Assembly: GCA_963971575.1 (NCBI GenBank)
Contig: OZ020615.1
Span: 63,497,379-63,561,378, forward strand
From: Liopterus haemorrhoidalis
Lineage: Eukaryota > Arthropoda > Insecta > Coleoptera > Dytiscidae
Length of the DNA stretch: 64,000 bases
Direction: 5' to 3'
This document shows positions 20,993-31,845 of this stretch, piece by piece; the first letter of the stretch is position 1; each line of letters starts with the position of its first letter. Both the position numbers and the translations under genes were made by a program. A model generated the notes under the pieces. The model saw only the letters and a program-made list of their open reading frames with translations, did not search any database and was not told the origin of the DNA.

Positions 20993-21587
20993 AATAGAGA
21001 GATATTGCAAAGTGAAAAAAAGCTGACTTTATTAAAAGAAACCTCTAATAAAGTATCCTGTATTAAAATTTTTCATGATGTTTTAAAGAGTGTTATTGCA
21101 ACGGTGCTCTTGCTTCATACTTTATTTTGACAAATATGCCAAATTGATAGATCGAAATCGTAATGAATATAGAAGTTAACTGCAACTCTTATATGAGTTA
21201 ACTGCAGCAGACTATTTTTAACTTCTTCCCATACGGCACAACCATTCGCAAAAGGGTTTCGTGACGCAATTTCTCGGAGAAGAATAACATCGTCCTCGTA
21301 TTTAAATCGTAAACGTTTTTTATCTTTAGCTTGCATCATTACTCACAAGAAAAGTCAACAAATTTTATGTTCGAATTTACTCCGTTGTTAATTTTGAGGT
21401 TAACCTGTCAAAATTAAGGCGCTTTAAATAAAAAATGCTTTGCCGTTATTTAAATTAAATATAGGTTGCCTGTATTTTAATAAAAGAAAGAAATTAAGGA
21501 TATATCAACTGCGCATGCGCACATGTCAAATAAAGGAAAACTTTATTAAAAGATCAGTAGAACAGAGGTTGCAATAACTCTCTAATA
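20993..21587. mobile_element. Putative 0.6-kb TIR element with Myb/SANT-like coding remnant
   Basis: TAGAGAGATATTGCAA near 20995 is mirrored by TTGCAATAACTCTCTA ending near 21584; both arms also share CTTTATTAAAAG. The possible 3-bp duplication AAT is weak. A Myb/SANT-like fragment lies inside on the minus strand. PIF/Harbinger transposons encode such a second protein, so a Harbinger-type origin is a reasonable inference. Confidence 0.45.
21115..21339 (-). pseudogene. Myb/SANT-like DNA-binding domain fragment
   Basis: The frame starts MMQAKDKKRLRFKYEDDVIL and continues LREIASRNPF, WEEVKNSLLQLTH. Aromatic or acidic residues followed by LLREIxxxNPF and a Trp with about 20-residue spacing resemble Myb/SANT-like domains of insect multicopy proteins. 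The sequence after about residue 48 loses the pattern, so only helices 1 and 2 are present. The role would be DNA binding; no catalytic partner is nearby. Confidence 0.5.
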
Positions 21588-22228
21588 ACAAAATATACCC
21601 TATAAATAATATATATTCCGATGTACAATATAAGTGATATTTAAGAAAAAAAGTAAATTAACTAATTTTATTTTAGTTTGATGATGTGGTTCTAAAACGT
21701 TTCCTACCATGGGACGCTGATGTTCTTTTTGCCGTTGAATACACGTGTCAACGAAAGCCGATTCTCTTCGTTGCTTTGAGTGAGGTTATGTCATTGCGCG
21801 AAATGAAGGTACCGCTGGTTTATGTCTTTTTGCGAAACACGCGAAATGAGCTCTGGGTACATACGTGCCAGAACGGTGCCGAGCGTCGCGGTGCGCACTG
21901 ACACGACGGCGACGGCGACCGACGCTGTTGTCTGTCTCATTGTTATCGACCTGCAGAAGCTGCTCTCCCATTGGTAGATGGAACGAACGGTTCAGTCACG
22001 TGACTTGTACAATAACTTTTGACAAAGTGCTCGCCCGGTTGCGTTAATCCTAACACCAACACCCCACAATCTAATTTAATAATTATAATAACATTCTATA
22101 ACAGGCAAATGACTACAAATCTTTATTTAAGACTGAAGGTCATTACCCCCCTTATAATTAATCTGAGAGACAAATTCAGTACATTTTTTCTAAAGCAAAA
22201 AAAAATAATAATAATAATAATAGTATAG
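21588..22228. other. Unassigned, partly GC-rich
   Basis: Positions 21840-22000 are clearly GC-richer than the surroundings (GACGGCGACGGCGACC-like). Frames overlap on both strands with no recognised motif. Confidence 0.35.
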
Positions 22229-22669
22229 TGTGTTCTTAATCATCATTTTCGCAGCAAAATATCTCTGAATCAACATGGTTTCATTAGAAGGAAATCAACT
22301 GAAACAAATCTTATGACTTTCTCACATTACATAGCCACTTCAATAGTATCAAAATCTCAAGTTAACTGTATTTATACCGATTTCACTAAAGCTTTTGACA
22401 AAGTAAGTCACAAAATCCTGCTCAATAAAATGAGTGCCTTTGGTTGCAGCCCAGAAGTAGTCAGTCTTTTCCAGTCTTATCTAACACAGAGAAGAACTAA
22501 AGTTAGAGTCAATGACACGGAATCGAATTCCTTTTTTCCTACATCTGGCGTACCTCAAGGAACAATTCTAGGCCCCATTCTGTTCTTCGTACTCATTAAC
22601 GATTTACCTGTGGAAGTAGAAACCAGTAAGTCACTTATTTATGCAGACGATCTTAGTATCTTAGTATGA
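22229..22669 (+). pseudogene. Non-LTR retrotransposon reverse transcriptase fragment
   Basis: Open from TGT at 22229. QHGFIRRKSTETNL leads into IYTDFTKAFDKVSH (motif A with catalytic Asp), SGVPQGTILGPILF (motif B) and IYADDLSIL (motif C, YADD). The order and spacing are those of a CR1/Jockey-type RT palm. The 5' part is missing, and the 3' part is cut exactly where family R copy B begins at about 22665. The fragment itself has no internal stop. Confidence 0.9.
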
Positions 22670-23726
22670 ATTTTCACACATTTCAGGGTTTCGCAGGTAT
22701 TTAGTAAGTGAATGATGATTATTTGGGATGACAAAACAAATTTTATGTTAAAATATTTTTGTTCATTTTAATTCGAATACCTAATACCACTATTTAGGTT
22801 TCTAAATATGTGCAGTATTTTTTTTTATATATATAACAAGGTTCATTAAGATTTTGAAAATTGCGCCTATGGCTTCCATTGGTTGTTTTAAGTCATATGC
22901 TCCGCACCTCTGGTTTCGTATACATGACATATAGCATGAAAACATAATTCCATCAATTCCAATTGGTTATTAAATTTACGCTCTTAAAAATTAAATGCAA
23001 CATTTGCCAAAATATAACTAGAATTTTGACAAAATAATTTAAACAAAATAAAAAGGATCAACACAAAAAATAAAATTGTCTTCTCTGCCCTGGAGCGAAT
23101 CTTAGTTTGCTGCGTAGCTAGCGAGCAAGCTAACCATTAGACCAAGATACGCCTTCTAGTATAGTGTGTTACATAATTATAACTTTTGTATATCGTCAAC
23201 CAAAAAATACAAAAAATGCATTATTTTCCGAAAACATAATCTGATCAAAAATTCCTGTTGTACTATTCCGGTTCACACCAATGTACATTACTTAGAGTTT
23301 TTCAGATTTTTAGTTCAAACCATGGGCTACATGGTGTGGGATAAATCATTTATTTTGCAAAAATAAAATTTTGGTCGTTAATCCACGTACTGAAAGCCCT
23401 TTCATTTGATACCCTACTCAGAATTAAATATATATATATATATATATATTTTTTTTTTTTTTCGTTGAGCAGATATTTGTATATTTTTTATGGGGATATG
23501 TTTTTTTAGATGTTTTAGTATTTTTCCTATGTGCGGGTCAAAGAGTTGTATAAGCATGCCAAATTTCAACTCTCTAGGTTTAGCCATTTGGCTACAATTT
23601 TTACCGAACAGACAGACAGAGAGACAAACAGGCAGGCAGGCAGACAGACAGATAGACAGACAGACAGACAGACGGCAAAATGACGGTATAAGGGTTTTTA
23701 GGTCATACTTACAAATCCCTAAAAAC
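22665..23726 (+). repeat. Family R repeat, copy B
   Basis: It starts inside the terminal palindrome (TATGAATTTTCACACA) and runs through AGGGTTTCGCAGG, a long AT-rich arm and the tRNA-like cassette on the minus strand (about 23165-23085). It then passes TCCTGTTG, GGGTCAAAGAGTTGTATAAG and a GACA-rich tract (about 23607-23675) to CCCTAAAAA. In the cassette, the A-box-like TGGTCTAATGG is at 23144-23134 and the B-box-like AGATTCGCTCC at 23102-23092. The first dozen terminal bases are missing at the junction with the RT fragment. Confidence 0.85.
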
Positions 23727-24793
23727 GACAAATATAGAAGAGTGACAAATAAAAAATCGTCAAAATAAACAGCTTAATTCTCAAATGTAACATTTAACTA
23801 TATTTGAAATTTGCTTGGTGTTCTATTCCACAGTTAGTGTTCATCTGTGGTTCGTTTTAACGCTTCCCGTTTGATGCGGATCTCTCCAGTTGGCAATCCT
23901 GCTTTTTCCACGCCCACACACCAAATTACGAACATTACCGAGGTTGTTATTCACACATATGCCACCCACAGTCTTTGACATCCCTGAAAACATCACGCTT
24001 TAGTCTATATATGTGCCCACTACTGACCCATATGTTTCACGAATTGAGCCTAAGGCTTAATGAGTAGGCAACCCGCCCAACAACAATGTCAAGTTAGTTG
24101 CCTATACTATCTTCCCAAAACAAAAATAGATTAAAAATACAACATAAACTCATAAAAACTAAAATAACAACAATAAACTTACCTCATATAACAAAGGATA
24201 GTTCCTAAATAGTTATTTATTTAATTATTTATTGTTTATTTATTTAATTTAAACTGAATTGAACTGAAAACCTGTTTATATAATTTGATGATTCTTTTTC
24301 AGCACATAAATAACGTATATTTGCAACTCTTAATCAGTTCATTTGATAAATAAGTGATAAACTACCGATAATATGTTTATTATTAGATTTACAATTGCCG
24401 GAAGTGGTTATAAATTCAATTTATTCGCTAGAAATTAACTTAAAACGTAAAAAAGTACTACTGTACAAAAATTTGTACTAAATTATGTCTCCTAACTAAA
24501 TATATTAGATGTATAAGTATGACTAAATCATTTCCTAGTTATTATTTACTCTTAATACTAAGTTAAATATTTTCTTTGATTAAAATAATTAATTTTATTG
24601 TTTATCTTCATTGTTGTATGTTTTTTTATCAAATATTTTATTGTTTGGATAATTATTTATATGTGTTTTGTTATCAATTGTTTATTTATGTTAGTTTTGT
24701 TGATTTATTGTATCTTTCCTGTTTTTTAATCTAATTTTATTGTTGTTGTATAAGGTTTGTAAATTATTACTTATATTTTACGCTAAAAGCAAT
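23727..24793. other. Unassigned, AT-rich before the tRNA gene
   Basis: A more balanced segment at 23800-24060 (CACCCACAGTCTTTGAC and similar) could be an old coding or retroelement fragment, but no frame is convincing. The rest is very AT-rich. Confidence 0.3.
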
Positions 24794-24876
24794 GTCAGGA
24801 TGGCCGAGCGGTCTAAGGCGCTGCGTTCAGGTCGCAGTCCACTCTGTGGGCGTGGGTTCGAATCCCACTTCTGACA
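24794..24876 (+). tRNA. tRNA-Leu (anticodon CAG)
   Basis: An 83-nt cloverleaf with long variable arm. Acceptor GTCAGGA pairs with TTCTGAC, with discriminator A at 24876. The A-box region is TGGCCGAGCGG. The anticodon stem CTGCG/CGCAG encloses loop TTCAGGT with CAG at 24828-24830. The variable arm is TCCACTCTGTGGGCG. The T-arm is TGGGTTCGAATCCCA with a perfect B-box. The long variable arm plus CAG anticodon identify leucine, reading CUG. No intron. All stems pair, in contrast with the tRNA-like cassettes elsewhere in this window. Confidence 0.97.
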
Positions 24877-24881
24877 ATACA

Positions 24882-24892
24882 ATTTTTTTTAC
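24882..24892 (+). terminator. RNA polymerase III terminator
   Basis: A run of eight T starting six to eight bases after the tRNA discriminator base is the expected termination signal for the tRNA-Leu gene. Confidence 0.85.
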
Positions 24893-25149
24893 CTAAATAT
24901 TTTTTTAAATTACTGAAAATATTTTTTTTAAATTTATACAGAGGAGGTTATTTTATTGTAATTTTTAGAAATGACTCAAAATTAATTGGATTGTTAAATG
25001 AAAACATTTTGTTTCACTGATTTGTTTATTATAACGACTGTCGCGATTGTCAAAGTTACAGTGACTATTTCTAGTGATAGGGGCCTTATTAGAAGATCTA
25101 CTGCGGCAGGGGTGCACCAAAAATTAGCAAAGGGGCTGCAATTAAAAAA

Positions 25150-25205
25150 AAAATGTGATGTGTGAATTTTCACACTTTTCAGGGTTCTGTGGGTACGGGT
25201 TGTCT
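25150..25205 (+). repeat. Family R terminal fragment, copy K
   Basis: AAAATGTGATGTGTGAATTTTC, then CACAC and CAGGGTTCTGTGGGTA, match the hairpin terminus of family R. Similarity ends within about 50 bases. Confidence 0.6.
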
Positions 25206-25714
25206 CAAAAGTAAGTAACACTATTTTTTTAATCCGTGGGGTTGGCGGGAAAAGTCTGGGAGTCTCAGGGAAATTGCGTCTGGGTGTAGTGGCAGCACTG
25301 TAAAATTCTATGCGCGTGCGTCGATCGATCCAGCAGTCAGGCTCCAGCCACTATGGAGACTCCACTTACTGCTACCGCCGATTGCGAAGTTCGTGGTGTG
25401 GCATTCTTAATACAAATTTCCCATTTATTTATTTTTTTGTCATTAAAATATGTGAAAAAATATTTTATTTTTGACATATGTCATTCGTCTCCATGGTTTC
25501 ACTGTTGGAATTTTAAATTTTCTCATTCCAACGTCATAAATGAAATAACCCAAGCAAGGTCCCTTCTCGGGATAACCTAAAAGAACGAAATTCCCATTTA
25601 GTTCCGCCTAAACGTTTGGAATGACCTGTAATTTTGAAGTATAATTTTGTACTTATAATTTTATTTAAAATTTTCATTGGACCCGAACCCAACCTGAAAA
25701 ATATTAGGCTCTTG

Positions 25715-25937
25715 CAGTGGCGCACCCAGGAATTATAGTGGGGGGGGCGCAAGACAAAATGATTTAAATTATGAAAATATAAAGTGATGGCACAAAAAAA
25801 ATGTCCTCACTTCTAAAATACAAGTAACGACATAAAAAAAGGTCCTCATCTCTATTTTTTAAATTTTCTAGTGTATTTGTGTTTTTATTTTTATTTCCTT
25901 CCTTCTTGGGGGGTCCCCCTCCCTGGGTACGCCACTG
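25715..25937. mobile_element. hAT-type MITE with exact 8-bp duplication
   Basis: The ends are CAGTGGCGCACCCAGG and CCTGGGTACGCCACTG. GGCTCTTG flanks both sides exactly (25707-25714 and 25938-25945). The interior contains the AAGTGATG and GTCCTCAC motifs shared with the MITEs at 2287 and 26753. Confidence 0.9.
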
Positions 25938-25945
25938 GGCTCTTG

Positions 25946-26752
25946 TACCTAAAAAAATATGTTATTAAACCTGAACTCTAACTTGAACCTTTTTCAACTT
26001 AGGTCTGATCATCTTCTGTATCCATTTTGTCCTCTTTTATCTTTATCACGTGTCCTATATTGTAATATGCGTCTCATTTCCTGTGTATAAACATATTACT
26101 TTTGCTTTTCTTTAAATCGATTGTATGGTGTGGAAAAGATAATCATCTAACGCAAATATAAGCGAATAAAGTGGGGTTGGAACTCATATACCCTTGTAGT
26201 ATTTCCATCTCTTTCCAACACAATCTCCATCCTCCATCCTCCATCCTCCATCTCTCCAACTGCATCACTGTGTTAAAAGAGAAAGTCATAAATCTACTCC
26301 GAGTAAAATATTCCATTCGCCAGAAGGCTTCTCACAAAGAAAAAACAATCTGTCCTGAACTAACGCGCTTCTCTCTCCCTGTCCTCCTCTAACCAGTTCG
26401 CAGCGTGTATACCTATCACTCTCTACTGTGCTTGATTCACTCTTCCTAACACAGGAGTTCACGAAATAAAGTTAAACTTACCGCTTAAAGCTGAGTTCAC
26501 AGCTTTTAAATTAGTTGACTATAGACTCTGCATTGTGGATAAAATTAGTAGATAGTTTTAACGTTTAACGAAAGCGTTTACAGTTTAAAGAAAATTAATG
26601 CGTAACGGATGTTGTGATATCTATACCCTGTTCGAAATACAGAAATAGTAATAAAATCATGTGAAAGATTGAAGACGCTACCCTATTGGTTCTCGCATAA
26701 ATTTAACAGCCAACGAACGACGAGAGTTCGACAAAATTATCACGTGAACATT
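25946..26752. other. Unassigned DNA
   Basis: It contains a short tandem CATCCTC array near 26228-26256. No gene was seen. Confidence 0.35.
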
Positions 26753-27009
26753 CAGAGCCGCAGTAAGGGGGGGGCGGAGGGGGCGATGGCCCCTAGCGCA
26801 CTAAGGAAAGGCGCGCCGATGAGATTGGCTAAAGAGGAGGACCTTTTTTTTGCTTTTCACTTGGAATTTTCGAGGTGAGGACCTTTTTTTTTGCCCATCA
26901 CTTGGAATTTGGGAAGTGAGGACCTTTTTTTTGCTCATCACTTATTATTTGCTAAGGGCGCCAAAACGAAGTTTCGCCCCTAGCGCAAGTTTTCCTTACT
27001 GCGGCTCTG
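26753..27009. mobile_element. hAT-type MITE with exact 8-bp duplication and internal tandem units
   Basis: The ends are CAGAGCCGCAGTAAGG and CCTTACTGCGGCTCTG. TGAACATT flanks both sides exactly (26745-26752 and 27010-27017). Inside, a roughly 45-bp unit containing GAGGACCTTTTTTTTGC and CATCACTTGGAATTT is repeated about three times. Confidence 0.9.
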
Positions 27010-27082
27010 TGAACATTGTATGATTATTACTTCTTGATTTTGAACAGAGTATATGTTTTTTCAAACCAATTATATGGAATAA

Positions 27083-27420
27083 ATATATTTGGGCCGTTCA
27101 CAATTGGGGCTTTTCACAACTGGAGCCATTAACAACTGGAGCGATGGACAATTCGGGCCGTACACATTTGGGGCCATAACTATAAGAGCTAGAGTCTTCT
27201 TTTGTTTAAAATAAAAAAATAATTATTTTTCAAGTTGGCATAAATTGCATGTTCTTTTGAAAAAAAAATATTTTAATGGTTTGATTAAGTACATTTTGGT
27301 GGGAATTAGAATAAATAAAAAAATTGTATTTTAAGGGTTGGCTTAAGTAAATTTTCATGTTCATATGATTAAAAAGAAATTGTATTTTAAGGGTTAGATT
27401 AAGTAAAATTTAGTGCTCTT
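27083..27420 (+). repeat. Dispersed repeat with ACAATTGGGGC units, copy 1
   Basis: About one and a half units containing TTCACAATTGGGGCTTTTC, CAACTGGAGC and GATGGACAATTCGGGCC are followed by CATAACTATAAGAGCTAGAG and an AT-rich tail. The same order occurs at 57880-58240 with three full 64-bp units. A short duplication with ATTTTAAGGGTT lies at 27330-27410. Confidence 0.7.
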
Positions 27421-27519
27421 TTGACTATATATTCCCCGCACACATTAAATTCTGAACCAATAGAAAATATTTATGTACACGTGCACTCGAAGATAATATT
27501 GATAATATTACCTGAAAAA

Positions 27520-28310
27520 TCTGACCTCGTAAAATATTTAATAACTTATCAAAGACAGTGAATCAGCTTGCTTTGATAGGGTAATGGCTAGCATGCTCGC
27601 GTTCTATTTTTCAAACTTACGGTCGCTCCGCTCTCAAGGCAATTTTTTGTTTTTTTTTTTTTTGCATTTTTATTTTGTTTAAATTATTTTTTCAACATTC
27701 TAGTTATACTTGGGCAAATGTTGCATTTAATTTTTAAAAGCGTAAATTTAATAACCAGTGGAAATTAATAATATCTTTGAAATTATTTTGCAATGATCCA
27801 ATATCAATGCGGACACCTTTATTTTGGACCTTTGCCATTGCTGATAGTACTAGGCTAGAATAGTACAATATGATGAGTATTAGTATCAAAAAGATATAAT
27901 ACTTCAAGAGTAATATATAAAAAATAAATTCGAAGGAAAAGAGTGGAAATTGCTGAAATTGAATACAGGAAATCAGAGGGGCGAAGCAAATGACTTAAAA
28001 CAACCAATGGAAGCCATAGGCGCAATTTTCAAAATCTTAATGAAACTTGCTATCTAAAAAAAAAAATACTGCACATGTTTAGAAACCTAAATATTGGTAT
28101 TAGATATTCGAAAATTAACAAAAAAATATTTTAGCATAAAATTTGTTTTTAAATCTTTTAGATTCACAAACGATAAATTATTTTAAAAATATCGTTCATT
28201 TTGCCGTGATTACTACAAAGCAAAATTTGTCCTACACACTTAGCATGCCTCCTTCACTTATTATATACCTGCGAAACACTGAAATGTGTGAAGATTCACA
28301 CTTCACATTA
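27520..28310 (-). repeat. Family R repeat, copy I (truncated, with a small insertion)
   Basis: The element runs on the minus strand and ends in ACCTGCGAAACACTGAAATG plus the terminal palindrome at about 28310. The tRNA-like cassette is on the plus strand at 27575-27645: A-box-like TAGGGTAATGG at 27577 and B-box-like CGGTCGCTCCG at 27620, followed by T-runs at about 27645. The GACA end is missing. A 175-bp insertion sits at 27768-27942. Confidence 0.75.
27768..27942. mobile_element. 175-bp insertion flanked by a 9-bp duplication
   Basis: GTGGAAATT occurs immediately before (27759-27767) and after (27943-27951). Other copies of family R have the sequence only once at this place, so the insert is a discrete later event. 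It is non-coding and not bounded by obvious inverted repeats. Its class is unknown. Confidence 0.65.
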
Positions 28311-29096
28311 AATTTTTAATTCTGGTGCCTAATTTTCCAATTCTGGCACTCCTTTTTGCCAGTAAAGGTGAGCCTTATCCATACATTAAGAGGTTTCATT
28401 AGATTCCCTGCTCATAATTTTAAAAAAATAATATTTTTTTCGTTGCATAAATATTTGTCCCTTTTTTTCAATTCTGGCGCCTCTTTTTCCAGGTCTAGCA
28501 CTCCTTTTTTGCCAGTTAAGGTGAGGTGGATGCCTCATGGGACCACGGCACGGCTATCACTGTGAGGCCGAGATTTTATTGAACAAGTCTCATACATAAA
28601 AATCATTAAACACCATTATTTTGTAACATTTATTTTGTTCCGAATAAGAATTTTGGGACAGCTTTGTACGGCTATAGCTATCACTGTCACAAGTGCAAAT
28701 CGACTGATGCGCCAAGCGCTTGCGCATTTCGTTATACATTATCTAATACAACCTGTGGTAGTTCCTTGTTTGCGCAAAAACGTGGCAGGCATTGAAATGT
28801 ATCATTTGCTGCCATAGAACAATACAATCAAATGTTAGCGCTGCTAAATGGAATTTATAATGTTTATTAAAGATTACAACGGAGATTCAATCGCTCAATT
28901 GGGGAAAATTATTATTACCACACTAGGGACATTATTTAAAATGTCGGGTTTGGTGTCAGCTGTGGGACGCGTTCATATACAAACATGGATAGGCGAAATT
29001 AATAATATAATACGGTCTAAGGCCTAGCTGACGCATACAGCAGAGCATATTATATCCCTAGACCTCTGGCACTACATAAAACAATGTAGTTTACAT
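28311..29096. other. Unassigned DNA
   Basis: A motif GGCACTCCTTTTTGCCAGT recurs in altered form near 28345 and 28497. No gene was recognised. Confidence 0.35.
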
Positions 29097-30362
29097 AACA
29101 TATTATTATATTATATTATTATTATTTATTTAAAAAGAACTGAAGCCAATGGTTTGTAAAGTTCTTATAGAAAAATTACAATATTTCACATTGTTGTGAT
29201 ACAGGAAAGTTGAAAGAAACAAAACAATTTGATAAACAACTAAAATCAAACAATAACAAATATAAAAAGTGTACAAAAACAGAAAATTTCAGTTTATGGG
29301 GATAGTAGTAACTGATTGTAAAGGTCCAGTCTATTTTTAAAATTGTTCACACTTGGGGCCGACACTACACTTCCAGGTAGATTGTTCCAGTCATTAAACA
29401 CTCGGTTCAAAGAAACTTGGCCCGAACGTTCTTACGGAACTTTTCGTGACATAACTTTAACGAATGTCCACGTAAACGAGAGTCTACATTAAGTACAAAC
29501 AAACCCGTAAGATCAGCATCAAAATTCCGATGGAGTACACTGTAGGTAGTTATAAGATCACCACGACTTCTGCGGTTTTCCAATTTGGGCAAATTAAGTC
29601 TTCGAAGTCACTCATCATAGGGAAGTCTGTTGAAACCAAATGGTAAGCGCGTAGCACGTCTCTGGACTCTTTCCATAATGTCAATATCTTTTCTAAGACT
29701 TGGTGACCAAATAGAAACGGCGAATTCTAGATGTGGGCGAATATATGTGGTGAAAATTTTGCGTACTAATACAGGAGACGGCCTATCAAATGCTCTAGAG
29801 ATAAGGTACAACACACTATTTGCTTTCTTAACACACTTGATCACATGTGTAGACCAACTGAGGTTTGGGCATATTGTCAAACCCAAATCAACCTGTTCAG
29901 TAACTTGTTGGATGGTAATACCGTTAAGGTAGTACAGCAACCTAGGATTGTTTATACCTAGATGAAGAACACTAGTTTTATTTATATTAACTGGTATAAG
30001 CCAGGTCGATGACCATTCAAACAGATTACTAATGTCATTTTGAAGTTCATCATACTGAGAAACAGGGTTATGGAATATCTTTACGTCGTCGGCGTAGAAG
30101 CAGTGCGGAGATTTTAGGATATAACCAAGAACGCTGATGTAAATAAGGAACAACAATGATCCTAAGACAGATCCTTGAGGTACCCCACTAATGACCGGTG
30201 CTGAGGAGAAAAATGCATTTCTAACTTTCACACAGAAATATCTTCCTGTAAGAAACGATTCAATCCAATGTAGAAGTTTATTTCTGATTCCAAAATGCTC
30301 CAGTTTTTTCAGCAACCTCTTGTGTGAAACTTTGTCAAACGCTCGAACAAGATCGAAACATA
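29097..30362 (-). pseudogene. CR1-like non-LTR retrotransposon, 5'-truncated ORF2 and 3' UTR
   Basis: The coding part runs from 30362 (CFDLVRAFDKVSHKRLLKKL, RT motif A region) through SGVPQGSVLGSLLF (motif B), CFYADDVKIF (motif C), LGLTICPNLSWSTHV and RRATRLPFGFNRLPYDE. There is one in-frame TGA at 29608-29610, then the frame resumes as LRRLNLPKLENRRSRGDLI. A frameshift near 29405 precedes the end FNDWNNLPGSVVSAPSVNNF and stop at 29294. The 3' UTR ends in an AT-rich TTATTATTA-type tail near 29100. The order is that of CR1-type LINEs. At 30362 it is interrupted by mariner copy 2. Confidence 0.9.
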
Positions 30363-30364
30363 TA

Positions 30365-31156
30365 CGAGGTGTGTAAATTAAATAACCGGACTGATTTTTT
30401 TTATTCGAATAGAATTACAATTCAATATTGTCTCCTTCAAAATAACTTTCTTGGGAAGCCACACAGCGCTGGAGACGGTTCTTCCAATCCTCATAGCAGT
30501 GCTTGAACTCGGATACTGGAATAGCGTTCAGCTGGTCGATTACGGACGTTTGAATGTTCCCGAGAGTCCCAAACTGACGTCATTTGAGGTGATTTTTCAA
30601 TCTTGGGCAGAGAAAAAAGTCACAAGGACTCAAGTCAGGCGAATAAGGAGGCTGAGAAGCCACAGGAATGTTTTAACTGGCCAAAAACTCGTTTATTGAA
30701 ATTACTGTGTGACAAGGCGATTTTCTCATCCCCAATTCATTGGTCAAAATCTGATGAACGGTAGTGTGAGTCAAATTCAACTCTTCCCCGATCATTCTGA
30801 CTGTCAACCGAAGATCTGAACACACAAGATCCCGAATTCTGTCAACATTTTCATCGGTTCTTGAAGATGAAGGCCTTCCGCTGCGTGATTCATCTTCAAT
30901 CAATTCTATTCCTTCTGAAAATGCCTTAAACCACCAAAAAACCTGAGTCCTTGACAAAACACTGTCTCCGTAGGCTTGCTGAAGTTTTGCAAAAGTTTCC
31001 GTTACACTCTGCCCAAGTCTGAAGCAATACCTGATAACACACCGTTGCTCGAAATAAATGTCACTCATTTTTAGAACGCACTAGAAAAACTGTTGCACGA
31101 AAAAAATCGCTACGGACAACAAAATTACTCTAACGAGTTCAAACTCGTATTGAAGA
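30365..31156 (-). mobile_element. Mariner copy 2 (right end lost)
   Basis: It begins CGAGGTGTGTAAATTAAATA after a TA at 30363-30364, lying within the RT coding sequence of the CR1-like LINE. It matches mariner copy 1 across its length until about 31156, where similarity to the copy 1 5' UTR stops. The 3' terminal repeat is therefore absent and a tRNA-like sequence follows. Confidence 0.8.
30430..31068 (-). pseudogene. Mariner transposase, internally deleted
   Basis: The N-terminal 131-codon frame begins MSDIYFEQRCVIRYCFRLGQ, with the paired helix-turn-helix (LSRTQVFWWFKAFSEG and SGRPSSSRTDENV, then LTHTTVHQIL). After NELGMRK it jumps to CHTVISINEFLAS, then a stop codon, PYSPDLSPCDFFLCPRLKNH, another stop, and IDQLNAIPVSEFKH to the C-terminus. 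The region carrying the first catalytic Asp and the DNAP-type second Asp is deleted. Two in-frame stops remain. The third Asp is kept. Confidence 0.85.
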
Positions 31157-31182
31157 ACAATTTAAATTCTTGAATATTCCAT

Positions 31183-31262
31183 GCCTGAACGGGATTTGAA
31201 CCCGAGACCTTAACAACGCTGGGCACTTGTGTTACCACTACGCTACGCTGGTCAGCAAAATG
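31183..31262 (-). pseudogene. tRNA-like sequence
   Basis: On the minus strand TAGCGTAGTGGTAAC fits an A-box, and CGGGTTCAAATCCCG is a complete T-arm with B-box. The 3' acceptor TCAGGCA would pair with TGCCTGA, but the 5' side reads TGCTGA, lacking one base, and the anticodon arm does not form well. It is a degenerate tRNA gene or the head of a tRNA-derived SINE, directly after the broken end of mariner copy 2. Confidence 0.5.
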
Positions 31263-31845
31263 AATATTTGGTGAAGTACTATGTGAGGAATTGTATTATT
31301 TAAATTTATTTCTTAATAATGATGTGAAACAGTTTCGTGTTAGTGTGAACTGTATGTAGTATATTAAATGTAACATAATATTATATAAGCCGAAAGTTGA
31401 ATGTTTGTTTGTGAATATTCTCTTCAGTAGGTCAACTTCGGGAAGGACGTTTATGTTCGGGTATGTTCGGAACGACGCATGGCATCGTTCACGGTCGACC
31501 GTTGGGACTTCCTTGTTCCGAGAGAGGATAAATGATCCTTCAGTACTAACGCTGTTTCACATCAACCACCTTCTACGTCATGAACTTTAGGGAAACACGA
31601 TCCCGAGCAACGAACGCCAAGCGTTGGCGGAAGGTCTTAAGGGTTAGCGAATAGCGAGATACGATAGAAATGCCATGTTGGGATTTTTTTTTCCCTCTAT
31701 GACTTGAATAAAGATAGAATCCGCAAAAAATATTTCAACTTCGCTACCAACAACGTTTCTGGGGAGGGTTTTTATCAAAACTATATAAATGAAAAGCGTG
31801 TTTTGAATTTATTCACAGGAAACAGTCACAGAAAGGCTGAAAGTG
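31263..31845. other. Unassigned DNA
   Basis: Moderately GC-rich around 31430-31670. No recognisable coding motif. Confidence 0.3.

Noticed and set aside
21686..22047. Overlapping frames in a GC-rich patch on both strands
   Set aside because: Arginine-rich content follows from the base composition; no recognised domain.
23600..23680. GACA tracts as a CRISPR-like array
   Set aside because: They are simple tetranucleotide runs without spacers, and the genome is eukaryotic.
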